DNA from: an uncultured Deferribacteraceae bacterium
GTDB taxonomy: Bacteria; Chrysiogenota; Deferribacteres; Deferribacterales; Mucispirillaceae
Reading direction: 5' to 3'
Length of the DNA: 41,940 nt
Assembly: GCA_947041225.1 (NCBI GenBank)
Contig: CAMRDM010000010.1
Span: 1-41,940 of the forward strand
In this document: positions 8,495 to 16,862 of the stretch, in pieces
Layout of the letters: every line of letters begins with the position of its first letter
Position numbering within the stretch: the first letter of the stretch is position 1
Program-made: the position numbers and the translations under genes
Notes under the pieces: model-generated
Seen by the model: only the letters and a program-made list of their open reading frames with translations
The model's database searches: none
What the model was told of the DNA's origin: nothing

Positions 8495-9694
8495 ATGGCA
8501 TCATTTAATTATACAGGAACAACATCAGATGGCAAGATTGAGCGTGGCACGAAAGAGGCTACATCGAAGATAGCGCTTACAAATGAGTTAATGCGTCAAG
8601 GTGTTTTTGTGTCAGATATCTCAGAGGTATCTATTAAAAAGGGACAGTTTGATACTTTCCGTACGTTATTTTCAGCTAAGAAAAATCTAGCGGACACATT
8701 TTTCCAATTATCACTTTTATTAAGATCAGGGATAACATTAGTTGAAGCTATCAACATTATCGCAAAATCAGAGAAGAATGAAGGACTTCGAGAAGCGTTA
8801 CTAGATTCAGCATCTAAGGTTTCAGAGGGTATGCGTTTTTCAGAATCTTTAGCAAGATTTCCGAATATATTTGACTCTATGTACGTTAATTTAATTAAGG
8901 CATCTGAGAATATCGGTAGGTTATCGGCAGTGTTAGGGGATATAGCAGAGTATGAAGAGTATAAGCAGAAGAATAACGATAAGGTATCATCAGCGTTAGT
9001 GTATCCGATGACAATTTTAGTTATGGGTATGGGAGTTTTAGGCTTTCTTTTATCTGTTGTTGTGCCTAAGATGGAGAAGATTTTTTCATCGATGAAACAA
9101 GAAGTTCCGGGTACGACTAAGTTTCTGTTAACTATATCAGATTTTGTAGTTAATTACGGAATTATACTTTTAGTGTTTCTACTTTTTGTTATATTTGTTA
9201 CAAGATACAATTTTAGAAATAATGTAAAATTTAGATTAAAGGTAGATAAGCGTCTTTACAATATCAAGTTAGTATCGACAACTTTAGTCGCAAAATTTGC
9301 ACATATATTAGCGTTTCAGTTACGAGAAGGGTTACCGCTTACAGATGCTTTAGCCCATGCAGGTAGTACATTAAATAATAGATATATTCAATCTGTAATA
9401 AATGATGTTAGAACGTCGGTTCAGTCAGGTGTTAAATTTTCCAAAGCTATAAAAAACGCAGAGGTTTTTCCAGAGTTATTTCCAGCTGCTGTATCAACGG
9501 GCGAGTCATCAGGTAATATGCCAGATCTACTAGATAGGGTGAACGAGTTTTACTCTAAACAGGTAGATAAATTTTTAACACGGTTTGTATCATTAATTGA
9601 GCCGTTATTCATAGTATTTATCGGTGGTATGGTTGGGTTTATCATAGTATCAATAATGCAACCTTTATTTCAGATGAATTCTATGGTAGGATAG
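8495..9694 (+). CDS. gspF: Type II secretion inner-membrane platform protein GspF
   Basis: A 399-residue polytopic protein of the GspF/PilC family with two homologous cytoplasmic domains. FFQLSLLLRSGITLVEAI opens the first and FAHILAFQLREGLPLTDAL the second. Membrane segments lie near 168-190, 218-240 and 370-392. The C-terminal FIGGMVGFIIVSIMQPLF signature is typical. It starts 4 nt after gspE with little Shine-Dalgarno sequence, so coupling is likely. The pseudopilin genes (gspG-K) and gspL/M do not follow in this window. Confidence 0.95.
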   Translation: MASFNYTGTTSDGKIERGTKEATSKIALTNELMRQGVFVSDISEVSIKKGQFDTFRTLFSAKKNLADTFFQLSLLLRSGITLVEAINIIAKSEKNEGLREALLDSASKVSEGMRFSESLARFPNIFDSMYVNLIKASENIGRLSAVLGDIAEYEEYKQKNNDKVSSALVYPMTILVMGMGVLGFLLSVVVPKMEKIFSSMKQEVPGTTKFLLTISDFVVNYGIILLVFLLFVIFVTRYNFRNNVKFRLKVDKRLYNIKLVSTTLVAKFAHILAFQLREGLPLTDALAHAGSTLNNRYIQSVINDVRTSVQSGVKFSKAIKNAEVFPELFPAAVSTGESSGNMPDLLDRVNEFYSKQVDKFLTRFVSLIEPLFIVFIGGMVGFIIVSIMQPLFQMNSMVG

Positions 9695-9739
9695 AGTCAA
9701 TAATCGATATATTACGAAATAATATAAGAGAGTGTAGAG

Positions 9740-10756
9740 TTGCAAAATAATCCATTTGAATATGAGTTTTATGATTTAGTTAATAAAGCTGATAAAATAA
9801 GAAAAAAATTATGGGGCGAAAAAGCCTTTTTTGTAAAGAATATGCATATAAATTATTCAAACATTTGTGCTAGTCATTGTAAGTTTTGTGCGTTTGCCAA
9901 AGATGAAGGTGATGAGGGTGCGTATGAGATGAGTATTGATGATGTAATATCATATATATCAGAGTACGCTGAAAGTTTGCATGAAGTTCATGTAGTTGGA
10001 TCTCTTCATCCAGATTATCCATTTAGTTACTATACAGATATGTTGTCAGCAATTAAGAGTAGTTATCCGCATATATCAATCAAAGGTTTCTCAGCAGTTG
10101 AGATAGATTATTTTTCGACTATATCTGGTTTATCTGTTGCAGAGGTTTTAAGAGCGTTACGATCAGCAGGTTTAGAGTTAATGCCTGGTGGTGGAGCAGA
10201 GATTTTTGATGAAAAGATTAGAGCAGAGATCTGTCCAGAGAAGATATCAAGTGATAGATGGATTGATATTCATAGAGTAGCACATAAAGAAGGTATCCGT
10301 ACAAATGCGACTATGTTATATGGACATATAGAGAGTGATAAAGATAGGTTCGATCATTTGTTAAGACTTAGAAAGCTTCAAGAAGAGACAGGTGGATTTG
10401 TATCATTTATCCCGTTATCGTTTCATCCAGACGGCACATTTTTATCACACGTTCATCAGTCAACAGGTATAGATGATATACGAGTGATAGCCGCATCGAG
10501 GATAGTTTTAGATAATATTCCACATATCAAAGCGTACTGGGTAATGCTTGGTAGCAAGACAGCACAGGTAGCGTTGCGAGCTGGTGCTGATGATTTAGAT
10601 GGTACGATTATAAAAGAGAATATAACATATGCAGCAGGTGCAAAGTCAGAGGATTCTATGCTTGAGAGTGAGTTAGTTAATCTTATAAAATCTGCAAATA
10701 TGATACCTGTAATGAGAGACTCATTTTATAAGGAGTTAAAAGTATGGCAGATATAG
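9740..10756 (+). CDS. mqnE: Aminofutalosine synthase (menaquinone biosynthesis, radical SAM)
   Basis: A 338-residue radical SAM enzyme. The cluster motif C-x3-C-x2-C is C43, C47, C50 (NICASHCKFC). LHPDYPFSYYTDML, FSAVEIDYF, LPGGGAEIF-like MPGGGAEIF, NATMLYGHIE and IKAYWVMLG are signatures of MqnE, which joins 3-[(1-carboxyvinyl)oxy]benzoate and SAM to give 6-amino-6-deoxyfutalosine. The related MqnC (dehypoxanthine futalosine cyclase) was considered, but these motifs fit MqnE better. Start is TTG with GAGAG/GTAGAG upstream. It lies 45 bp after gspF and overlaps the next gene by 13 nt. Other mqn genes are not in the window. Confidence 0.88.
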   Translation: MQNNPFEYEFYDLVNKADKIRKKLWGEKAFFVKNMHINYSNICASHCKFCAFAKDEGDEGAYEMSIDDVISYISEYAESLHEVHVVGSLHPDYPFSYYTDMLSAIKSSYPHISIKGFSAVEIDYFSTISGLSVAEVLRALRSAGLELMPGGGAEIFDEKIRAEICPEKISSDRWIDIHRVAHKEGIRTNATMLYGHIESDKDRFDHLLRLRKLQEETGGFVSFIPLSFHPDGTFLSHVHQSTGIDDIRVIAASRIVLDNIPHIKAYWVMLGSKTAQVALRAGADDLDGTIIKENITYAAGAKSEDSMLESELVNLIKSANMIPVMRDSFYKELKVWQI

Positions 10757-11565
10757 TATTTATTAATCCATCGGCTAATATGATTCTTATTAGTAGACAG
10801 TTAAAATTACGTGGTATAAGTGTAGTTTTAGCAAATGTTGAGGATATATATTCACCATCTATTGATAGGGTTAATTATTTTTTGACAGATAATTATCGTT
10901 CATTTGAGATGAATAGTCAGTCAGATGGTAAAGATAGTAAGAAAGAGGAACGTATGTTTCTTTTCAAGCCAACGATTATCAATAAGCTTCGTATGCTAAC
11001 TGTGAATATGTCTTTAAAGCGTATCAACAATGATTTAGAGAGTGGTGTATTTAACGATCTTGTAATGTATAAAAGTAATATGCTTTTTAAATCTGATCTT
11101 TCCAATAGTGAAGTTGTATCATTTAGATATTTATCAGAGGTTAGAAAGGCGTATAGTACGGCTAAGATATTCACAAAATCTATCAATAAAGATAGTGATT
11201 ATAAGATTTTTAAATACAATTCAGCTTTTGATTACCAGACTGTTTTAGGTAGAGATTATTTTGTATTTTTTGCAGATAAGAGCAGAATTGAGATGTATGT
11301 ATCGAAGGGTGATTTAGTAATAATTTCAAAACATGATGATCCTATATCGATAGTCAAAAAACTTATCCCGACTGTTGAGAGTTATAGTTTCACAGTTAAA
11401 AGCAGTTCAACAATAAAGATTTCAAAATCACCATATATAGAGATTATCTCACCAGACACATTTCTTTTTAACGATTATAGTTTCGGTAAAACGTCAATTG
11501 TTCTTCCATCTTACTACTACGACAAGGTGGCAGACTTTATCGTAAAACTTATATCTAAAAAATAA
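10744..11565 (+). CDS. Hypothetical protein coupled to mqnE
   Basis: A 273-residue protein not recognised. It is predicted soluble: no signal peptide or membrane segment is visible. The N-terminus (MADIVFINPSANMILISRQL) looks like a beta-strand/helix Rossmann-type opening, and the last third is rich in Ser, Ile and Lys strands. The start codon lies inside the mqnE 3' end (13-nt overlap), so it is translationally coupled. Codon use resembles its neighbours. A role with MqnE is suggested only by position. Confidence 0.75.
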   Translation: MADIVFINPSANMILISRQLKLRGISVVLANVEDIYSPSIDRVNYFLTDNYRSFEMNSQSDGKDSKKEERMFLFKPTIINKLRMLTVNMSLKRINNDLESGVFNDLVMYKSNMLFKSDLSNSEVVSFRYLSEVRKAYSTAKIFTKSINKDSDYKIFKYNSAFDYQTVLGRDYFVFFADKSRIEMYVSKGDLVIISKHDDPISIVKKLIPTVESYSFTVKSSSTIKISKSPYIEIISPDTFLFNDYSFGKTSIVLPSYYYDKVADFIVKLISKK

Positions 11566-11600
11566 TTTAGCTTAGACAATATTAATATTTAGGATACATT

Positions 11601-12458
11601 ATGAAAATTAAAACTGCTGTTTTTCCAGTTGCAGGTTTCGGCACAAGGATGCTTCCAGCGACTAAGGCTATCCCTAAAGAGATGATAACGTTAATTGATA
11701 AACCACTTATTCAGTATGCAGTTGAAGAGGCGATTGATTCAGGTATAGAGCGTATCATATTTATCACAGGTAGAACTAAAAAAGCCTTAGAGGATCATTT
11801 TGATATTAATGTAGAGTTGAACAACACACTTGTTGAGTCAGGTAATGTAGAGATGTTGGAAGAGATTAAAAAGATAAGTGAGATGGTTAATCTTGTTTAT
11901 GTTCGTCAAAAGCGTATGCTTGGATTAGGTGATGCTATATTGTGTGTTAAGGATATAGTCAATGATGATCCGTTCGTTGTAATTCTTCCAGATGATATTA
12001 TCTTATCAGACACTCCAGTTGTTTCACAGCTTATGACACAGTTTGAAGAGTATGGCTCACCGATTGTATCAACTATGAAAGTTAAAGAAGAGGATACAGA
12101 TAAGTATGGTATTGTTAAGTTTAAAGAGTGTATTAATGATAGGTTATCGTTACTTGACTCATTAGTTGAAAAGCCGAAATTAGATGCTCCATCGACGAAT
12201 GCTATTATAGGTAGATACGTTATAACAAGTTCGGTAATGAGAGCGTTGGAAGAGATTAATGTAGGTTGTAACAATGAGCTACAGTTAACTGATGCGTTAA
12301 ACTTAGTGGCAGTAAGAGAGCGTGTATACGGCTATCGGTTTGAGGGCAAACGATTTGATTGTGGTACAAGATTAGGGTTGTTAGAGGCAACTATCAATTT
12401 TGCCCATAAGCGTTCAGACTTAAGAGATGGTTTAGCAAAAATTATAAAAGAGTTATGA
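11601..12458 (+). CDS. galU: UTP-glucose-1-phosphate uridylyltransferase
   Basis: A 285-residue nucleotidyltransferase making UDP-glucose for envelope polysaccharides. The sugar-nucleotide motif GFGTRMLPATKAIPKEM begins at residue 12, followed by KPLIQYAVEEAI. GLGDAILC, VILPDDII, and GRYVIT and KRFDCG blocks are as in GalU. AGGA precedes the ATG. It follows the hypothetical gene by 35 bp and is probably the last gene of that transcript, since a terminator-like hairpin lies about 185 bp downstream. Confidence 0.95.
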   Translation: MKIKTAVFPVAGFGTRMLPATKAIPKEMITLIDKPLIQYAVEEAIDSGIERIIFITGRTKKALEDHFDINVELNNTLVESGNVEMLEEIKKISEMVNLVYVRQKRMLGLGDAILCVKDIVNDDPFVVILPDDIILSDTPVVSQLMTQFEEYGSPIVSTMKVKEEDTDKYGIVKFKECINDRLSLLDSLVEKPKLDAPSTNAIIGRYVITSSVMRALEEINVGCNNELQLTDALNLVAVRERVYGYRFEGKRFDCGTRLGLLEATINFAHKRSDLRDGLAKIIKEL

Positions 12459-12641
12459 GAGCTCAATAAATCGTAGTAAGTAATACCTCATTATATTTTA
12501 GTTATTTTAATGTATGTATATATTGTTGATAATTAGATAAGCTAATCGTTTTCAAGACGGTATCAATTTATAAATATGTTACTCATTGATCTATAATCTA
12601 ATCGCACGAATAATCTAAAAATTTTAGAATGTATAAAATAG

Positions 12642-12670
12642 TAACTTACTGATAGTAAGGTTATTTTTTA
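12642..12670 (+). terminator. Terminator-like hairpin downstream of galU
   Basis: TTACT-GAT-AGTAA forms a perfect 5-bp stem that extends by C-G and TAA/TTA pairs with one bulged G. The T-rich stretch TTATTTTTTA follows. The stem is weak in GC, as expected in this genome. The 185-nt distance from the galU stop lowers confidence. Confidence 0.4.
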
Positions 12671-12690
12671 ATAACATATAACTATATTTA

Positions 12691-12718
12691 TTGCAATATT
12701 AGTTGATGATTATATCAT
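12691..12718 (+). promoter_or_regulatory. Probable lon promoter
   Basis: TTGCAA (12691-12696) and TATCAT (12713-12718) are 16 bp apart, the same spacing and -35 sequence as the predicted sdh promoter. The site lies just after the hairpin and about 105 bp before the lon ATG. No obvious heat-shock (sigma-32 type) or CIRCE element was seen. Confidence 0.4.
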
Positions 12719-12824
12719 ATTATTAACTTCATCTAATTCTTTAATAGTATCTAATAGATAAAATTAGTTCACTATATTTCCAGATAAAATTAGATAAGCC
12801 TAAATGTAATATGAGGTTTTAATT

Positions 12825-15158
12825 ATGAAAACTATAGACAGTATTGCTAAAGGGCATTTCATTCCGTTACTTCCGATAAGAGATATGATAGTTTTTCCTC
12901 ATATGGTTGTATCATTGGTTGTAGGACGAGAGTCAAGTATTCAAGCGGTTGAAGCAGCTTTAGAGGATGAGAACGTTATTTTTCTAGCATGTCAGAAAGA
13001 TTCGACTATTGATACACCGAACAAAGAAGATATATATCAGTCAGGTACAATTGCAACTATAATTCGTATGAGTGCAGTTTCAGAGGGTAAAATCAAGATT
13101 TTAGTTCAAGGAGTAGTTAGAGCTAAGGTTGAAAAGTATAAATCTACTAAGCCGTTTTTTATGGTTAAGACGGTTAATATAACACCTAAGGTTGAAACAG
13201 ATAAGTTACTTTTATCTGCAAAAATAAGAACGTTAAAAGAGCGATTAGAGCGTGCTACGGATTTAGATAAAAATTTAATAGCAAACTTACTTCCACTTGT
13301 AGAAGAGGTTGATGATAGTGGTAAGATAGTTGATGTGATTGCAGGTAATTTAGGTTTAAAATTAGATGTAGCACAAGAGTTAATAGAGTTAGAATCAGAT
13401 TCAGAAAGATTAGATAAGTTATTAGCTATAATCAATAATGAGATCACTATATCGGAGTTAAAGAGTCAGATATTTTCAGACACAAAAGGACAGATAGATA
13501 GAGGACAACGTAACTTCTTTTTAAAAGAGCAGTTAAAAGTTATCAAGCGAGAGTTAGGAGAAGAAGAGGTTCATGTTAAGGAGTCAGATGAGTATAAGAA
13601 GAAGATTCGTAAAGCAAAGATGCCTAAGGATGTTAAAAAAGAGGCAGAGAAACAGCTTGAGAGATTGACTAATATGCATCAAGACTCACCTGAAGCGAAC
13701 ATTGTTAGAACGTATCTGGATCTATTAACGGATCTACCGTGGAGTATAAGTACTGATGATAATTTAGATATAAAAAATGCGAGTAAGATTTTAGAAGAGG
13801 ATCACTACGGCTTAGATGAGATCAAAGAACGGGTATTAGATTTTCTTGCGATCCGTTCCCTTAACAGTAATATGAAAGCACCGATATTATGTTTAGTAGG
13901 TCCTCCAGGAGTTGGTAAAACATCTTTAGGTAGATCAATAGCTACGGCAATGGGCAGGAAATTTTTATCAATAAGTTTTGGTGGAGTAAGAGATGAAGCA
14001 GAGATTAGAGGACATAGACGAACATATGTTGGAGCTATGCCAGGTAGAATAATACAAGGTTTAAATACGGTAGGATCGAGTAATCCAGTATTTATATTAG
14101 ATGAGATAGATAAGTTAGGTTCAGATTTTAAAGGAGATCCATCTGCTGCATTATTAGAGGTTTTAGATCCAGTACAGAACAAGAATTTCATCGATCATTA
14201 TTTAGCTTTACCGTTTGATTTAAGTAAGGTACTATTTATAACTACGGCGAATATGTTAGATGCGATCCCTTTACCGTTACAAGATAGAATGGAGATAATT
14301 CATATTCCTGGTTACACAGAGGAAGAGAAAGTTATCATAGCCGAGAAGTATATTATCTCAAGTGCGATCAAGGAGAACGGATTAACGAGCAGTCAGATAA
14401 GTTTTGAAAAGCGTTCAATTATGCAACTTATATCAGCGTATACAAGAGAGAGTGGACTTCGTAATTTAGAGCAAGTTATAAATAAGTTGTGCAGAAAAGT
14501 AGGAAGAGGTATAGTTGAGAAGAAGTATACGAAGTTTAAGGTTACGCAGAAGAATTTGAGAGATCTGCTAGGTCCCGATAAGTATATAAAAGAGGATGAG
14601 TTAACGAGTAATGATATAGGTGTAGTTACAGGTTTAGCATGGACACCAGTAGGTGGCGAGGTTTTATTTGTTGAGTGTGCAAGATATAAGGGCAGTGGAA
14701 ATTTAATAGTAACAGGCATGCTAGGCGAGGTTATGAAAGAGTCTTCAAAGGCGGCATTAAGTTTTATAAAGACGGTTGCATCCGATTATAAGATTGATAG
14801 TAAATCATTTACAGAGTATGATTATCATATCCATGTTCCAGCAGGAGCTATCCCGAAAGATGGTCCGTCAGCAGGTATAACTATAGCTACGGCGTTGCTA
14901 TCTATATTAACGTCGAAGAAAGTTCGCCATGCCGTTGCGATGACAGGCGAGATAACTATAACGGGTAGAGTTCTCCCGATCGGTGGTTTAAAGGAAAAAT
15001 TGTTAGCAGCTAAACGAATAGGTGCAACAACTGTCATAATACCTAAGAAGAATTCTAGGGATTTATTGAAACTTCCTGAATATGTAACAAAGTCTATGAA
15101 GCTTATAGAAGTTAGTAATTTTAATGAAGTTGCAAAACATGCAATAGTGGGATTATAA
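12825..15158 (+). CDS. lon: ATP-dependent protease Lon (LonA)
   Basis: A 777-residue soluble AAA+ protease that degrades misfolded and regulatory proteins. The N-terminal LON domain (1-200) starts with LPLLPIRDMIVFPHMV-like residues 14-29 and is followed by a helical linker. Walker A GPPGVGKT is at 359-366, and Walker B VFILDEIDK at 422-430. The proteolytic dyad is Ser682 in KDGPSAG and Lys725 in GGLKEK. GAGG lies 8 nt before the ATG. It is preceded by its own predicted promoter; the DUF2062 gene follows after 42 bp. Confidence 0.97.
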   Translation: MKTIDSIAKGHFIPLLPIRDMIVFPHMVVSLVVGRESSIQAVEAALEDENVIFLACQKDSTIDTPNKEDIYQSGTIATIIRMSAVSEGKIKILVQGVVRAKVEKYKSTKPFFMVKTVNITPKVETDKLLLSAKIRTLKERLERATDLDKNLIANLLPLVEEVDDSGKIVDVIAGNLGLKLDVAQELIELESDSERLDKLLAIINNEITISELKSQIFSDTKGQIDRGQRNFFLKEQLKVIKRELGEEEVHVKESDEYKKKIRKAKMPKDVKKEAEKQLERLTNMHQDSPEANIVRTYLDLLTDLPWSISTDDNLDIKNASKILEEDHYGLDEIKERVLDFLAIRSLNSNMKAPILCLVGPPGVGKTSLGRSIATAMGRKFLSISFGGVRDEAEIRGHRRTYVGAMPGRIIQGLNTVGSSNPVFILDEIDKLGSDFKGDPSAALLEVLDPVQNKNFIDHYLALPFDLSKVLFITTANMLDAIPLPLQDRMEIIHIPGYTEEEKVIIAEKYIISSAIKENGLTSSQISFEKRSIMQLISAYTRESGLRNLEQVINKLCRKVGRGIVEKKYTKFKVTQKNLRDLLGPDKYIKEDELTSNDIGVVTGLAWTPVGGEVLFVECARYKGSGNLIVTGMLGEVMKESSKAALSFIKTVASDYKIDSKSFTEYDYHIHVPAGAIPKDGPSAGITIATALLSILTSKKVRHAVAMTGEITITGRVLPIGGLKEKLLAAKRIGATTVIIPKKNSRDLLKLPEYVTKSMKLIEVSNFNEVAKHAIVGL

Positions 15159-15200
15159 ATGATATTGATTTATACAGACATATTAGTATAATAGAGCTAG

Positions 15201-15641
15201 ATGAAGATATTAGAGAAACTTAGAATTAAATTTAAATTAATGTTATCCTTAGATAGATCGCCTAGAGATTTAGCACGAGCTACTTTTTTAGGAGTTTTAA
15301 TAGGGCTTTCACCGTACATAGGTTTCCATACTTATTTGGCGTTATTTTGTTCAACCTTTTTTAATCTTCCGGTATACCCGTTAATTTTAGGAGCGTATAT
15401 AACTAACCCTATAACGATCCCGTTTATATATGGTGCTACGACAAAGTTTGGAGCATTTGCACTTGGTAGAAAGATAATTATTCCTGATGATTGGAGTTCT
15501 ATTAATTTAAGTAATGTGAAAGATTTTTTTGAGAGTATTCTTTTACCGTTTATAGTAGGCACACATATAGTAGGTTTAGTTACAGCTATTCTATCATATT
15601 TAATAGTTTATTTTATAGCATCACGTTATCAGGAGAAGTAG
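15201..15641 (+). CDS. DUF2062 domain membrane protein
   Basis: A 146-residue inner-membrane protein. SPRDLARATFLGVLIGLSP (20-38), GFHTYLALF and YITNPITIPFIY are the DUF2062 hallmarks, with a central Asn-Pro. Three hydrophobic segments are visible (about 27-50, 52-75 and 112-138). The function of this family is not established; members often neighbour envelope or glycosyltransferase genes. The Shine-Dalgarno is minimal (GAG, 4-5 nt from ATG). It probably shares the lon transcript and is followed by a terminator. Confidence 0.85.
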   Translation: MKILEKLRIKFKLMLSLDRSPRDLARATFLGVLIGLSPYIGFHTYLALFCSTFFNLPVYPLILGAYITNPITIPFIYGATTKFGAFALGRKIIIPDDWSSINLSNVKDFFESILLPFIVGTHIVGLVTAILSYLIVYFIASRYQEK

Positions 15642-15941
15642 TTTTTGATTGGTTTATAGAGTATGTTATTTTATTAGGCTGTATGAGTGTAGAAGTTTTA
15701 TAATATTTTATACAGTTTCCTTTCATATCATATTGAACGATATGAGAGTAGAGATATCCCGACTAGTTCCACCTAGTTTATTTTTTTATTAAGTTATTGA
15801 AAAGTAAATTATTTTCTATTTTGTACGATACTATCAAATAATATAGACAAAACAATTATATTGCTATATCATAAGTTTTAATTGTGTATAGTTAGTTATT
15901 GGTTATAAATAATTAAGTTATTGTAATGGGGTAATTTAGAT
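15642..15941. other. Non-coding region before the MinD-like gene
   Basis: 300 bp without a gene. It contains a 10-bp stem (15720-15729 with 15739-15748, one G-T pair, 9-nt loop) and a second hairpin followed by T residues (15761-15787). No convincing promoter was found for the downstream gene; TTGCTA at 15861 is 20 bp from TATAGT. Confidence 0.6.
15761..15787 (+). terminator. Intrinsic terminator after the DUF2062 gene
   Basis: ACTAG (15762-15766) and CTAGT (15773-15777) form a 5-bp stem with a 6-nt loop, followed by TTA and seven T residues. A second stem-loop lies immediately upstream at 15720-15748. Together they probably end the lon-DUF2062 transcript. Confidence 0.5.
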
Positions 15942-16826
15942 ATGGCTCAATTGGTAGCAATAGCATCTGGTAAGGGTGGTGTTGGTAAAAGTTTTTGTTC
16001 ATCTAGTTTAGCGATATCACTTTCATCCTCAAAACATAAAGTGTTGCTAGTAGATATTGATTTAGGTGGTGCAAACCTACATAATTTTGTAGGTTTAAAG
16101 ATACCGGGTGTAAGCTTATATAATTTTATCCGAGATAAAGCGAAGTTGGAAGAAGTTATAGTTAAATCTCCAGCGGGTGTAGATTTCATTGGTGGCTCAG
16201 GAGATGTGTTAGGCATGGCTAATATATCTAAGCATGAGAAGATGAAAATATTAACGAATTTAAAATCATCATCGTATGATTATGTTATAATGGATCTAGG
16301 TGCGGGTACTAGTTTCAATATGATAGATATCTTTAATGTTGCAGATAAAAAGATTGTTATCATGAGTGGCGAACCGACATCTATTGAGAATGCGTATGGT
16401 TTTCTAAAAGTTGCTATATTTAGACATATAGAGCGACTGATCGCTAACAGATGGGATTTTGAAGAGATGAATAAGAAGTTGCGTAGTAAGAGCATGAACT
16501 TTCCATCTGTTCAGTCAATCATTGATTTAGCGATGCAGATAGATCCTAAGATGGCATCAACGATAGAATCATTTATAGAGTATTTCAGACCTGGTATGAT
16601 TTTAAACATGGTTAAGTATAAGCGAGAGTTAAATGTTTTTCATGGATTTACGTCAGTTGTTGAAAAGTATTTAAACATTAATGTAGAGAAATTGGGCTTT
16701 ATCCCATATGATGAGGATATAAGCGAGTCAATAAAGTTACTTCAGCCTTATTATACTAGGCATCCAGAGAGTGATGTAGTTGGTTGTATAGATGATATAC
16801 GCGATCAAATACTTCTTAAATTATAG
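15942..16826 (+). CDS. MinD/ParA-family ATPase, FlhG-like
   Basis: A 294-residue P-loop ATPase with the deviant Walker A GKGGVGKS (10-17), the switch region DLGGANLHNF (40-49) and DLGAGTSFN (118-126). These blocks match delta-type MinD/FlhG (YlxH) proteins, some of which limit flagellar number or place polar machinery. A typical MinD amphipathic membrane-targeting helix is not obvious at the C-terminus. It lies 36 bp before cheW, so a link to chemoreceptor or flagellar positioning is inferred from context. No flagellar structural gene is present. GGGGT precedes the ATG. Confidence 0.82.
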   Translation: MAQLVAIASGKGGVGKSFCSSSLAISLSSSKHKVLLVDIDLGGANLHNFVGLKIPGVSLYNFIRDKAKLEEVIVKSPAGVDFIGGSGDVLGMANISKHEKMKILTNLKSSSYDYVIMDLGAGTSFNMIDIFNVADKKIVIMSGEPTSIENAYGFLKVAIFRHIERLIANRWDFEEMNKKLRSKSMNFPSVQSIIDLAMQIDPKMASTIESFIEYFRPGMILNMVKYKRELNVFHGFTSVVEKYLNINVEKLGFIPYDEDISESIKLLQPYYTRHPESDVVGCIDDIRDQILLKL

Positions 16827-16862
16827 TACTATATTATCTATTTTTAGAGAACGGGGATTTAA

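Larger units (their letters stand above)
12459..12824. other. Non-coding region between galU and lon
   Basis: No gene is supported in these 366 bp. The region contains a terminator-like hairpin (12642-12670) and a probable lon promoter (12691-12718), both listed. A TATAAT at 12592-12597 has no credible -35 and precedes the hairpin, so it was not called. Confidence 0.7.

Noticed and set aside
9740..10756. MqnC (cyclic dehypoxanthine futalosine synthase) as the identity
   Set aside because: The HPD-type, GGGAEIF and NATMLYGHIE blocks fit MqnE better than its MqnC relative, though the families are close.
12592..12597. TATAAT between galU and lon as the lon promoter
   Set aside because: It has no credible -35 and lies upstream of the terminator-like hairpin.
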